This document shows, in pieces, positions 1-6,196 of a stretch of DNA of 24,164 nt (the first letter of the stretch is position 1; every line of letters begins with the position of its first letter). Below the pieces are notes generated by a model, which saw only the letters and a list, made by a program, of their open reading frames with translations, ran no database searches and had not been told where the DNA came from. The position numbers were made by a program, and so were the translations under genes. This DNA comes from UMGS1370 sp963557065 (GTDB lineage Bacteria; Bacillota; Clostridia; Lachnospirales; Lachnospiraceae): NCBI GenBank assembly GCA_963557065.1, contig CAUWCT010000056.1, forward strand, positions 1-24,164, in the 5' to 3' direction.

Positions 1-41
1 CTATATTTTAGCCGGTGTAGAACCCGTGAAGTCAGTCGCAA

Positions 42-55
42 GGCTGAACTGTTAC
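42..55. repeat. Fragment matching one arm of the dispersed palindromic repeat
   Basis: The 14 bases GGCTGAACTGTTAC are identical to the end of the 151-bp repeat at 356-506. The rest of the element is absent upstream, so this is a remnant or a much diverged copy. Bases 1-178 otherwise hold no convincing gene. The only other structure seen there is a weak 8-bp inverted repeat at 97-104 and 131-138. Confidence 0.4.
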
Positions 56-144
56 TCAAACGCAGTTAGCTGGGACATATTACACTTTCCCGCAAGCAGG
101 CATTCTGTGAGAGTGTTTTGATTGATAGGAAATGCCTGTTAATT

Positions 145-173
145 AAAAAAGGAAGCCTTACCAGACTTCCTTT
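145..173 (-). terminator. Rho-independent terminator of tRNA-Leu(CAG)
   Basis: An 8-bp perfect stem (148-155 with 166-173) encloses a 10-base loop. On the minus strand it is followed by a run of six T. It lies a few bases beyond the tRNA 3' end, as expected for a monocistronic tRNA transcript. Confidence 0.8.
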
Positions 174-178
174 AATCG

Positions 179-262
179 TGCAGAAGAAGAGACTTGAACT
201 CTCATGGTATTGCTACCACACGGACCTGAACCGTGCGCGTCTGCCAATTCCGCCACTTCTGC
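179..262 (-). tRNA. tRNA-Leu (anticodon CAG)
   Basis: Read on the minus strand, this 84-base gene has a 7-bp acceptor stem (GCAGAAG with CTTCTGC), an A discriminator and an anticodon arm CACGG-TTCAGGT-CCGTG with anticodon CAG. It also has a class II long variable arm and a T arm with GTTCAAGTC. The long variable arm and the anticodon identify leucine. The 3' CCA is not encoded, so it must be added by the CCA-adding enzyme. It has its own promoter and terminator. Confidence 0.95.
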
Positions 263-292
263 GAACCATCGCTGTAATCAAGCGACTCAGAT

Positions 293-321
293 AGTATAGC
301 GTAAACTTTATGGTTTGTCAA
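293..321 (-). promoter_or_regulatory. Sigma-A promoter of tRNA-Leu(CAG)
   Basis: On the minus strand a consensus -35 TTGACA (316-321) is separated by 17 bp from -10 TATACT (293-298). The predicted start is around 285, leaving a short leader before the mature tRNA 5' end at 262. Confidence 0.85.
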
Positions 322-355
322 CAAGTTTTTGAATAAATTTTGGTGCAATTTTTTA

Positions 356-506
356 GTAACAGTTCAGCCATGCGAAGATTCAGGCAGAAAAACGCGTCGA
401 AAGCTTGTTTTCATAAGAGTTTTTCTGTCTGAATCTTCATAGGGCGGACGCCAGACGCTTCTTGTCCGCTGCAGGCGGGCAAGAAGATGCATGGCTGAAC
501 TGTTAC
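356..506. repeat. 151-bp dispersed palindromic repeat, full-length copy 1
   Basis: The element is bounded by an 18-bp perfect inverted repeat (356-373 with 489-506). Directly inside is a 20-bp helix (374-393 with 419-438, one G-U pair). A third helix of 12 bp pairs 458-469 with 475-486 around loop TGCAG. A small GGC/GCC hairpin may sit between helices two and three. It has no coding capacity. A second copy lies at 4786-4936 and a truncated one at 4945-5064. The size and terminal inverted repeats suggest a MITE-like or REP-like element, or a structured RNA. Its function is unknown. Confidence 0.85.
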
Positions 507-536
507 ATTTTTTGTTGCAAAAAAATAAAAAAACTA

Positions 537-565
537 TTGCCAAAATGAAAAATACGTGATATAAT
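537..565 (+). promoter_or_regulatory. Sigma-A promoter of tRNA-Leu(AAG)
   Basis: The -35 TTGCCA (537-542) and -10 TATAAT (560-565) are separated by 17 bp. The predicted start near 572 is a few bases before the mature tRNA. Confidence 0.85.
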
Positions 566-577
566 CCATATCGTTGC

Positions 578-661
578 GCGGGAATGCTGGAATTGGCAGA
601 CAGGCAAGACTAAGGATCTTGTGGGTGTATGCTCGTGTGGGTTCAAGTCCCATTTCCCGCA
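578..661 (+). tRNA. tRNA-Leu (anticodon AAG)
   Basis: This 84-base class II tRNA has acceptor stem GCGGGAA with TTCCCGC, an A discriminator and an anticodon arm CAAGA-CTAAGGA-TCTTG giving anticodon AAG. It also has a long variable arm and a GTTCAAGTC T loop region. CCA is not encoded. An A at position 34 in a leucine tRNA would need deamination to inosine by a TadA-type enzyme to read CUC as well as CUU. Many bacteria use GAG instead. Confidence 0.93.
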
Positions 662-671
662 TGCCAAATAT

Positions 672-718
672 AAAAAGTGTTGTATGTCCTAAATTTTTAG
701 GAGATACAACACTTTTTT
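672..718 (+). terminator. Terminator of tRNA-Leu(AAG)
   Basis: A long, nearly perfect hairpin pairs about 20 bases on each side (672-691 with 698-717), closed by an AT-rich loop and ending in six T at 713-718. It is preceded by five A, so it may act in both directions. Confidence 0.85.
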
Positions 719-777
719 GCATGGGAAATTATATAAAATTTGTGAAAAATTCCCTAGTAAAGAAAATAACAATCGTG

Positions 778-783
778 TATAAT
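778..783 (+). promoter_or_regulatory. Probable -10 box for the smsC-smsB operon
   Basis: TATAAT lies 58 bp before the smsC start, downstream of the tRNA terminator. No good -35 hexamer is found at 16-18 bp spacing, so the promoter may need an activator or be weak. No recognisable IscR or SufR operator was seen. Confidence 0.5.
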
Positions 784-841
784 AGCCAATACAGGCTGTT
801 TTACAGTTGTAAATTTTTTAAAACCGATCCAGGAGGAGATT

Positions 842-1570
842 ATGCTTACATTAGAGAATTTATCCTTTGACGTAAAAGACGAAAAAGGAGAAAAGGATAT
901 TATTAAGAACTTAAGTTTGACAATAGATGATAATAAATTTGTGGTAATTACTGGTCCCAATGGCGGCGGCAAATCTACGCTGGCCAAACTGATTGCCGGA
1001 ATTTATAAGCCTGTATCCGGAAAAATTTATTTTAATGGAAAGGATATTACAGAGTCCTCGATTACAGACAGGGCCAATATGGGCATCAGCTTTGCATTTC
1101 AGCAGCCGGTACGGTTTAAAGGCGTTCAGGTTCTGGATTTAATCCGCCTTGCGGCAAAAGAAAAATTATCTGCAGCAGATGCATGCAAGTACCTGTCGGA
1201 GGTGGGATTGTGCGCAAAAGATTACATTAACCGGGAAGTAAATGCAAGTCTTTCTGGCGGCGAACTAAAGAGGATCGAGATTGCAACCGTTATTGCCAGA
1301 AAAACCCAGCTTTCTGTATTTGATGAGCCGGAAGCCGGAATCGATCTGTGGAGTTTCCAGAACCTGATTCAGGTATTTGAGAGAATGCGGGAGACGACCA
1401 ATGGTTCCATTCTGATTATCTCTCATCAGGAGAGAATTTTAAACATTGCAGACGAAATCGTAGTGATTGCAGACGGACAGATTTCCAAGCAGGGAAGCAG
1501 GGAGGAAATTCTTCCCCAGATTTTAGGTACTGCTTCCGCAGTGGATTCCTGCAGTGTATTAAACCGATAA
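842..1570 (+). CDS. sufC: Fe-S cluster assembly ATPase, SufC/SmsC family
   Basis: A 242-residue soluble ABC ATPase that powers Fe-S cluster assembly on its SufB-type partner. Visible motifs in order are Walker A GPNGGGKS at 38-45, a Q-loop around residue 88, the signature LSGGE at 137-141, Walker B with SVFDEPEAGID at 158-168, and the switch histidine H195. The Walker B variant DEPEAGID is close to the DEIDSGLD-type segment of SufC rather than to transporter ATPases. AGGAGG at 831-836 sets the ATG. The partner gene starts 20 bp downstream with no permease gene. Known biology: many anaerobic Clostridia and archaea carry only this SufC plus SufB pair (the SMS system), without SufD, SufS or SufU adjacent. 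Assignment to SMS rather than classical SUF is inferred from the gene content. Confidence 0.9.
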   Translation: MLTLENLSFDVKDEKGEKDIIKNLSLTIDDNKFVVITGPNGGGKSTLAKLIAGIYKPVSGKIYFNGKDITESSITDRANMGISFAFQQPVRFKGVQVLDLIRLAAKEKLSAADACKYLSEVGLCAKDYINREVNASLSGGELKRIEIATVIARKTQLSVFDEPEAGIDLWSFQNLIQVFERMRETTNGSILIISHQERILNIADEIVVIADGQISKQGSREEILPQILGTASAVDSCSVLNR

Positions 1571-1590
1571 GGTTAGGAGGATAAAGGGAT

Positions 1591-2529
1591 ATGGGACAGA
1601 TTGATCAGAAAATAGATGAGATTCAAATGAGACTTTTAAGTGAGGTGGCAGATCTCCATGAAGTTCCGGCAGGAGCATTTAACCTGCGGGCCAACGGCCA
1701 GACAGCGCAGAGAACTACTACCGCCAATATTGATATTGTTTCCAAAGAGGATGGCACAGGCATTGATATTCGGATTAAACCCTATACGGTTCATGAAAGC
1801 GTACACATTCCGGTTGTATTAAGCCAGAGCGGACTGACAGAGATGGTCTATAATGATTTCTATGTGGGAGAGGGTGCAGATGTAGTCATTGTAGCCGGCT
1901 GCGGAATCCACAACAGCGGGGATCAGAAATCCGAGCATGACGGGATTCACCGTTTTTTTATCGGCAAACATGCAAAGGTGAAATATGTAGAAAAGCATTA
2001 TGGAAGCGGTGACGGAAAAGGAGAGCGTGTTTTAAATCCTACCACAGAAATTACCATGGAAGAGGGCAGCTATCTGGAGATGGAGATGGTTCAGATAAAG
2101 GGCGTGGACTCTACAGTGAGAAAAACAGCAGCAGATCTGGATAAAGATGCAAAGCTGGTTATCCGGGAACGGCTTTTGACTCATGGAACCCAGAAGGCAG
2201 AGAGCAGCTTTGTGGTAAACCTAAACGGCGAGGGTTCCAGTGCAAATCTGGTGTCCAGATCTGTTGCAAAAGACGAGTCCCATCAGATTTTTATTTCCAG
2301 GCTCAACGGCAATACCCAGTGTGCCGGTCATACGGAATGCGATGCTATTATTATGGATCATGCAAAGATAGAAGCAGTTCCGGAACTGACTGCCAACAAT
2401 ATTGACGCAGCCCTGATCCACGAGGCTGCAATCGGAAAAATAGCAGGAGAACAGATTATTAAGCTGATGACTCTGGGGCTTACAGAAGAAGAGGCAGAAG
2501 CCCAGATTGTTAATGGTTTCCTGAAATAA
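1591..2529 (+). CDS. sufB: Fe-S assembly scaffold, SufB/SufD (SmsB) family
   Basis: A 312-residue protein of the SufB/SufD beta-helix family, about 150 residues shorter than classical SufB because it lacks most of the N-terminal domain. The C-terminal core aligns by eye with SufB. GHTECD places a cysteine at C250, matching the SufB cluster-building cysteine. LIHEA places H277 and E278 at the position of the conserved SufB His-Glu pair. The tail IVNGFLK matches the family ending. It should form a heterocomplex with the upstream ATPase and act as the scaffold for nascent Fe-S clusters. The ribosome site GGTTAGGAGG precedes the ATG, and the operon continues from the ATPase gene. Because one B/D-type subunit is present it is probably a homodimeric scaffold. 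That is inference. Confidence 0.87.
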   Translation: MGQIDQKIDEIQMRLLSEVADLHEVPAGAFNLRANGQTAQRTTTANIDIVSKEDGTGIDIRIKPYTVHESVHIPVVLSQSGLTEMVYNDFYVGEGADVVIVAGCGIHNSGDQKSEHDGIHRFFIGKHAKVKYVEKHYGSGDGKGERVLNPTTEITMEEGSYLEMEMVQIKGVDSTVRKTAADLDKDAKLVIRERLLTHGTQKAESSFVVNLNGEGSSANLVSRSVAKDESHQIFISRLNGNTQCAGHTECDAIIMDHAKIEAVPELTANNIDAALIHEAAIGKIAGEQIIKLMTLGLTEEEAEAQIVNGFLK

Positions 2530-2579
2530 CATAAAGGGGGAATTTCCTGCATAGATTAACAAAAACGGCAGGTTGCTTT

Positions 2580-4316
2580 ATGCAGGATCAAAAACTGGAA
2601 AATCTGTTAAATTTGGCTTTAGGCGCCTCTCCGGAGGATTTTCAGAAGTCTCAGGCACTGCAGACGGGATACGATGAAGAGACGGGAACCTGGGAATTGA
2701 TAGTCCGCTATACAGGAGATTTAAGTATTGTAGAACAGTATGGGGCGAAATGGGAAACGCTGTTAAATGGATATGGGATTGTGACAGCGCCGGAACGTTC
2801 CATTGATGCAATCAGCGATCTTACTCAAATTGAATATGTGGAAAAGCCGAAACGCCTGTTTTTTTCTTTGGATGAGGGAAAACAGGCGTCTTGTCTGTCC
2901 GGAGTCCAGACGGGAGGAAGATTGGGAGGAGATGCTGAAAACCGGTATAATCTGACAGGAAAGGGAGTGCTTGTGGCGGTTGTTGATTCTGGAATTGATT
3001 ACCTTCATCCGGATTTCATTGATTCGGACGGTTTTACCCGCATTGCGGAACTATGGGATCAGGACTTAAATCAAATTTTCACTTCAAAAGAAATTAACGA
3101 AGCAATCAGGGCATTTCAAAAAGAGGGAAGGGAAGCAGCCAGAAGGATTGTCCCCTCCCAGGATATCAGCGGTCATGGGACAGCAGTGGCAGGTATTTGT
3201 GCCGGAAACGGCAGGGCGGGAAATGGCAGATACAGGGGAATTGCCTATGAAAGCAGTCTCCTGATTGTGAAACTGGGAACGCCCAAAAGCCAGGGATTTC
3301 CGAAAACTACAGAACTTATGCGGGCCTTAAATTATGCAGTGCTAAAAGGGGTGGAATGGAAGATGCCCGTTGTGGTGAATGTAAGTATCGGAAATACCTA
3401 TGGTTCCCATGACGGAACCAGCCTGTTGGAGACATTTTTCAGTGATATTTCCGGATATGGAAAGACTACAGTTGTAGTGGGAACGGGAAATGAAGGAGCG
3501 GGAGGCGGTCATACCTCCGGTCAGGCAGTATTGGATCAGGAAGAAGAAATAGAATTTTCCATTGGCCCTTATGAAACAGGACTGGGACTGCAGCTTTGGA
3601 AAAGTTATGCAGATATTTTTACAATGTCCTTAATCACGCCGAGAGGAGAGTCCAGTGGACCGATTGACAGCCGTTTAGGCCCTCAGACCCTTTACTATCG
3701 GGGAACCAGAGTATTGCTGTATTATGGAAAACCAAGTCCCTACAGTCAGGCTCAGGAGATTTACTTTGATTTTCTTCCGGAAAAGGAGTATCTGGACAGT
3801 GGGATCTGGAAAATCCGGTTGTTGCCAGGGAAAGTTTCAGAAGGAAGATTTGATTTGTGGATGCCGTCCGGCAATATTTTAAACCCATCTACCCGCTTTC
3901 TCTATGGAAATCCGGATACAACTCTTACCATTCCTTCTACGGCCATGCGGGTGATTTCCGTAGGTGCATATAATGCCGGAAATCAGGCGTATGCAGATTT
4001 TTCCGGAAGAGGGTTTAACCGGAACGGTCTTACGAAACCGGATTTGGCAGCTCCCGGGACAGAAATTACAGCGCCCAGCCGTTTTGGCGGTTATGGGACG
4101 TTTACCGGCACTTCATTTGCTGCACCTTTTGTCACAGGAAGCGCGGCTCTTCTGGCCCAGTGGGGGATTATAGAGAGAAATGATCCGTTTTTGTATGGAG
4201 AAAAAATCAAAGCCTATTTGCAGCGGGGGGCAAAACACCTGCCCGGATATGACAAATGGCCCAATCCTCAGCTGGGATATGGAGTGCTGTGTGTAAGAGA
4301 CAGTTTTCCTTTTTGA
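2580..4316 (+). CDS. Subtilisin-family (S8) serine protease, Csp-like
   Basis: A 578-residue peptidase of family S8 with an intact catalytic triad: D136 in VVDSGID, H199 in SGHGTAVAG and S512 in GTSFAAP. N304 in GTGNEG is the oxyanion-hole asparagine. Residues 1-115 form a prodomain-like region. The roughly 200-residue insert between N304 and S512 is a feature shared with clostridial Csp proteases, which carry a jelly-roll domain there. Csp proteases process the cortex hydrolase SleC during spore germination, but relatives occur widely in Lachnospiraceae and the substrate here is unknown. No signal peptide is seen, so the protein may be cytoplasmic or packaged in spores. The ribosome site is weak (GGCAGG). 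The start lies in an 8-bp inverted repeat (2546-2553 with 2579-2586). It follows smsB by 50 bp with no terminator between. Confidence 0.85.
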   Translation: MQDQKLENLLNLALGASPEDFQKSQALQTGYDEETGTWELIVRYTGDLSIVEQYGAKWETLLNGYGIVTAPERSIDAISDLTQIEYVEKPKRLFFSLDEGKQASCLSGVQTGGRLGGDAENRYNLTGKGVLVAVVDSGIDYLHPDFIDSDGFTRIAELWDQDLNQIFTSKEINEAIRAFQKEGREAARRIVPSQDISGHGTAVAGICAGNGRAGNGRYRGIAYESSLLIVKLGTPKSQGFPKTTELMRALNYAVLKGVEWKMPVVVNVSIGNTYGSHDGTSLLETFFSDISGYGKTTVVVGTGNEGAGGGHTSGQAVLDQEEEIEFSIGPYETGLGLQLWKSYADIFTMSLITPRGESSGPIDSRLGPQTLYYRGTRVLLYYGKPSPYSQAQEIYFDFLPEKEYLDSGIWKIRLLPGKVSEGRFDLWMPSGNILNPSTRFLYGNPDTTLTIPSTAMRVISVGAYNAGNQAYADFSGRGFNRNGLTKPDLAAPGTEITAPSRFGGYGTFTGTSFAAPFVTGSAALLAQWGIIERNDPFLYGEKIKAYLQRGAKHLPGYDKWPNPQLGYGVLCVRDSFPF

Positions 4317-4330
4317 AAATTCTTTTCAAA
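4312..4330. repeat. Perfect 8-3-8 inverted repeat at the protease 3' end
   Basis: TTTGAAAA, three bases, then TTTTCAAA. The repeat overlaps the stop codon of the protease gene. The stem is AT-only and has no strong T tract, so it is a poor terminator. It could be an operator for the neighbouring XRE regulator, but it lies about 75 bp upstream of the likely start of transcription. Confidence 0.35.
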
Positions 4331-4435
4331 GAGAGATGAAATTTTATTTTGAGAAATAATCTTCAAAAGACGAAAAAATAACCCTATTTTATGGAAATAT
4401 CGTCTACACTATATTCATACAAAGGAGAGATGTGT

Positions 4436-4675
4436 ATGAAGGTAACCGAAGCGACTATTTTAAGGATACGGGAACTAAGCAAAACACAGCGGCTTTCTAT
4501 GTATGAATTATCCTACCGTACAGGAATGCCGCCATCTACCGTAAAAAGTATTCTGAATGGGAAAAGCAAAAATCCGGGAATTGTAAACATTAAAAAGATT
4601 GCGGAGGGGTTAGGGCTGACTATTCGGGAATTTTACGATAGTGATTTGTTTGACAATCTGGAACAGGACGAGTAA
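4436..4675 (+). CDS. Small XRE-family helix-turn-helix regulator
   Basis: A 79-residue DNA-binding protein made of a single Cro/C1-type helix-turn-helix domain. The recognisable core runs from about residue 10 to 60, with the segment LSMYELSYRTGMPPSTVKSI as helices 2 and 3, followed by LNGKSKNPGI and a helix ending in LGLTIREFYD. The chosen ATG lies 8 bases after AAGGAG (4422-4427). An ATG two codons earlier is too close to that site, and one 15 codons upstream lacks a site. It stands alone between the protease and the repeat-rich intergenic stretch, and its target is unknown. It may regulate itself. Similar short XRE proteins are common in Lachnospiraceae and need not indicate a mobile element. 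Confidence 0.8.
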   Translation: MKVTEATILRIRELSKTQRLSMYELSYRTGMPPSTVKSILNGKSKNPGIVNIKKIAEGLGLTIREFYDSDLFDNLEQDE

Positions 4676-4739
4676 CAGCAGTTGGCGCATCATGAGACTA
4701 GCAGGTGAAGAAGTAAAAAATGGAAATGCAGAAGAAATA

Positions 4740-4784
4740 GGGTTGCCTCCAAGTAGCAAAGGAACGGGGGCACCCTTATTTTTT
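4740..4784 (+). terminator. Probable terminator of the XRE gene
   Basis: GGGTTGCCTC pairs with GGGGCACCC with one bulged base, around a 16-17-base loop, followed by TTATTTTTT. The loop is long, so efficiency is uncertain. Confidence 0.55.
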
Positions 4785-4785
4785 G

Positions 4786-4936
4786 ATAGCAATTCAGCCA
4801 TGCGAAGATTCAGACAGGAAAACGCATTGAAAACTTGTTTTCATAAGAGTTTTTCTGTCTGAATCTTCATAGGGCGGATGCCGGATGCTTCTTGCCTGCC
4901 GCAGGCGGGCAAGAAGATGCATGGCTGAACTGTTAC
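4786..4936. repeat. 151-bp dispersed palindromic repeat, copy 2
   Basis: Aligned without gaps to copy 1 at 356-506. The outermost five or six bases of the left arm have decayed, but the inner helices are intact: 4804-4823 with 4849-4868, and 4888-4899 with 4905-4916. Differences from copy 1 inside the helices exchange G-U for A-U or G-C pairs and so keep pairing. It lies between the XRE terminator and the dgt promoter and has no coding capacity. Confidence 0.85.
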
Positions 4937-4944
4937 GTTGACAT

Positions 4945-5064
4945 GAAAACGCGTTGAAAACTTGTTTTCATAAGAGTTTTTCTGTCTGAATCTTCATAGG
5001 GCGGATGCCGGATGCTTCTTGCCTGCCGCAGGCGGGCAAGAAGATGCATGGCTGAACTGGTTAC
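4945..5064. repeat. Tandem truncated copy 3 of the dispersed repeat
   Basis: Nearly identical to 4818-4936 at an offset of 127 bp, so it arose by local tandem duplication. It lacks the left outer arm and most of the left strand of helix 2, so it cannot form the full fold. The right arm has one extra G. A short further echo at 5066-5084 matches the start of the unit and suggests a third, mostly deleted, repeat. Confidence 0.85.
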
Positions 5065-5113
5065 CCAGACAGGAAAAAGCGTTGTCAAAAAGGTATTAAA
5101 ATGCCTTCTTGTG

Positions 5114-5122
5114 TGATATAAT
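5114..5122 (+). promoter_or_regulatory. Extended -10 promoter of dgt-dnaG-rpoD
   Basis: TGATATAAT is an extended -10 element (TGN plus TATAAT at 5117-5122). The -35 region at 17 bp spacing is only TATTAA, as often tolerated with an extended -10. It gives a leader of about 50 bases before the dgt start. It lies just downstream of the repeat array. Confidence 0.65.
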
Positions 5123-5179
5123 AGTAAAGTATATCTAAAAATGTCAATCGCATTCATGTACAGGAGAGGAAGTGACCAG

Positions 5180-6181
5180 ATGACAATACGGGAGTCTATG
5201 GAACAGTGGGAAGCACAATACTTAAGTCCTTATGCCTCGCTTAGTAAAGAGACCAGGGGGAGGGACAGAAAGGAGCCTCTTTGCGATATCAGGCCGGAAT
5301 ACCAAAGAGACAGGGACCGGATTCTTCACTGTAAGTCTTTCCGAAGGCTGAAGCACAAGACCCAGGTGTTTCTGGCGCCGGAAGGGGATCACTATCGGAC
5401 ACGTCTGACTCACACGCTGGAGGTCTCTCAGATTGCCAGAACCATTGCAAAGTCGCTACGGCTCAATGAGTCTTTGACGGAAGCCATTGCTCTTGGTCAC
5501 GATCTGGGCCATACTCCCTTTGGTCATTCCGGGGAAGCGGTGCTAAACCGCCTTTGCGAAGGGGGATTTGCCCACTATCAGCAGAGTGTGCGGATTGTGG
5601 AGGTGCTGGAAAAGAATGGAAGGGGTCTGAATCTTACCTGGGAGGTGCGGGACGGCATTTTAAATCACAGGACCAGCGGATGCCCGTCCACTTTAGAGGG
5701 AGCAGTGGTGCGACTTTCTGATAAAATCGCTTACATTAACCATGACATTGATGATGCAATACGGGCCAAAATGTTTGTCGAAGGGGATCTTCCGGCCAGG
5801 TTTACGGATGTACTGGGACACAGCGTGAGAGAACGGCTGGATGTGATGATCCATGATATTATTTTAAGCAGCCAGGATAAACCTGGCATTCAGATGTCCC
5901 CTGGAATGGAAGAGGCCATGAGGGGACTCAGACGGTGGATGTTTGAAAATGTATATGAAAATGACATTCCCAAAGCAGAAGAGGGAAAGGCACAGAGGAT
6001 GATTGAGCACTTGTTCTGTTATTATATGAAGCATGCAGATCAGCTTCCGGAGGAGTATCAGATTATGATGGACGGGGGAGAAAAAAAGGAAAGGGCGGTC
6101 TGCGATTACATAGCAGGCATGAGTGACAGTTATGCCATTGATAAATTTGAAGAACTCTTCGTGCCAAAGGCATGGAAATAG
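5180..6181 (+). CDS. dgt: Deoxyguanosinetriphosphate triphosphohydrolase-like HD protein
   Basis: A 333-residue cytoplasmic HD-domain enzyme. The family hydrolyses dGTP or other dNTPs to the deoxynucleoside and triphosphate, balancing DNA precursors. Metal-binding residues visible are H78 (RLTHTLE), H107-D108 (ALGHDLGHTPFGH) and D181 (RLSDKIAY). The N-terminal segment RDRDRILHCKSFRRLKHKTQVF is characteristic of Dgt-like proteins. The ATG at 5180 follows AGGAGAGGAAG. An in-frame ATG 13 codons upstream lacks a ribosome site and is rejected. Placement directly before dnaG and rpoD is a typical clostridial arrangement and supports a housekeeping role. The exact dNTP preference cannot be read from sequence. 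Confidence 0.9.
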   Translation: MTIRESMEQWEAQYLSPYASLSKETRGRDRKEPLCDIRPEYQRDRDRILHCKSFRRLKHKTQVFLAPEGDHYRTRLTHTLEVSQIARTIAKSLRLNESLTEAIALGHDLGHTPFGHSGEAVLNRLCEGGFAHYQQSVRIVEVLEKNGRGLNLTWEVRDGILNHRTSGCPSTLEGAVVRLSDKIAYINHDIDDAIRAKMFVEGDLPARFTDVLGHSVRERLDVMIHDIILSSQDKPGIQMSPGMEEAMRGLRRWMFENVYENDIPKAEEGKAQRMIEHLFCYYMKHADQLPEEYQIMMDGGEKKERAVCDYIAGMSDSYAIDKFEELFVPKAWK

Positions 6182-6196
6182 GAGATGGGAGGAGCC

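Noticed and set aside
4641..4862. Open frame crossing the XRE terminator and repeat copy 2
   Set aside because: It has no ribosome site, overlaps the XRE gene out of frame and ends inside the palindromic repeat. Its composition follows the repeat, not a protein.
4600..5180. Mobile element with transposase near the repeats
   Set aside because: No transposase-like frame or insertion-sequence motif is present. The repeats are non-autonomous at most.
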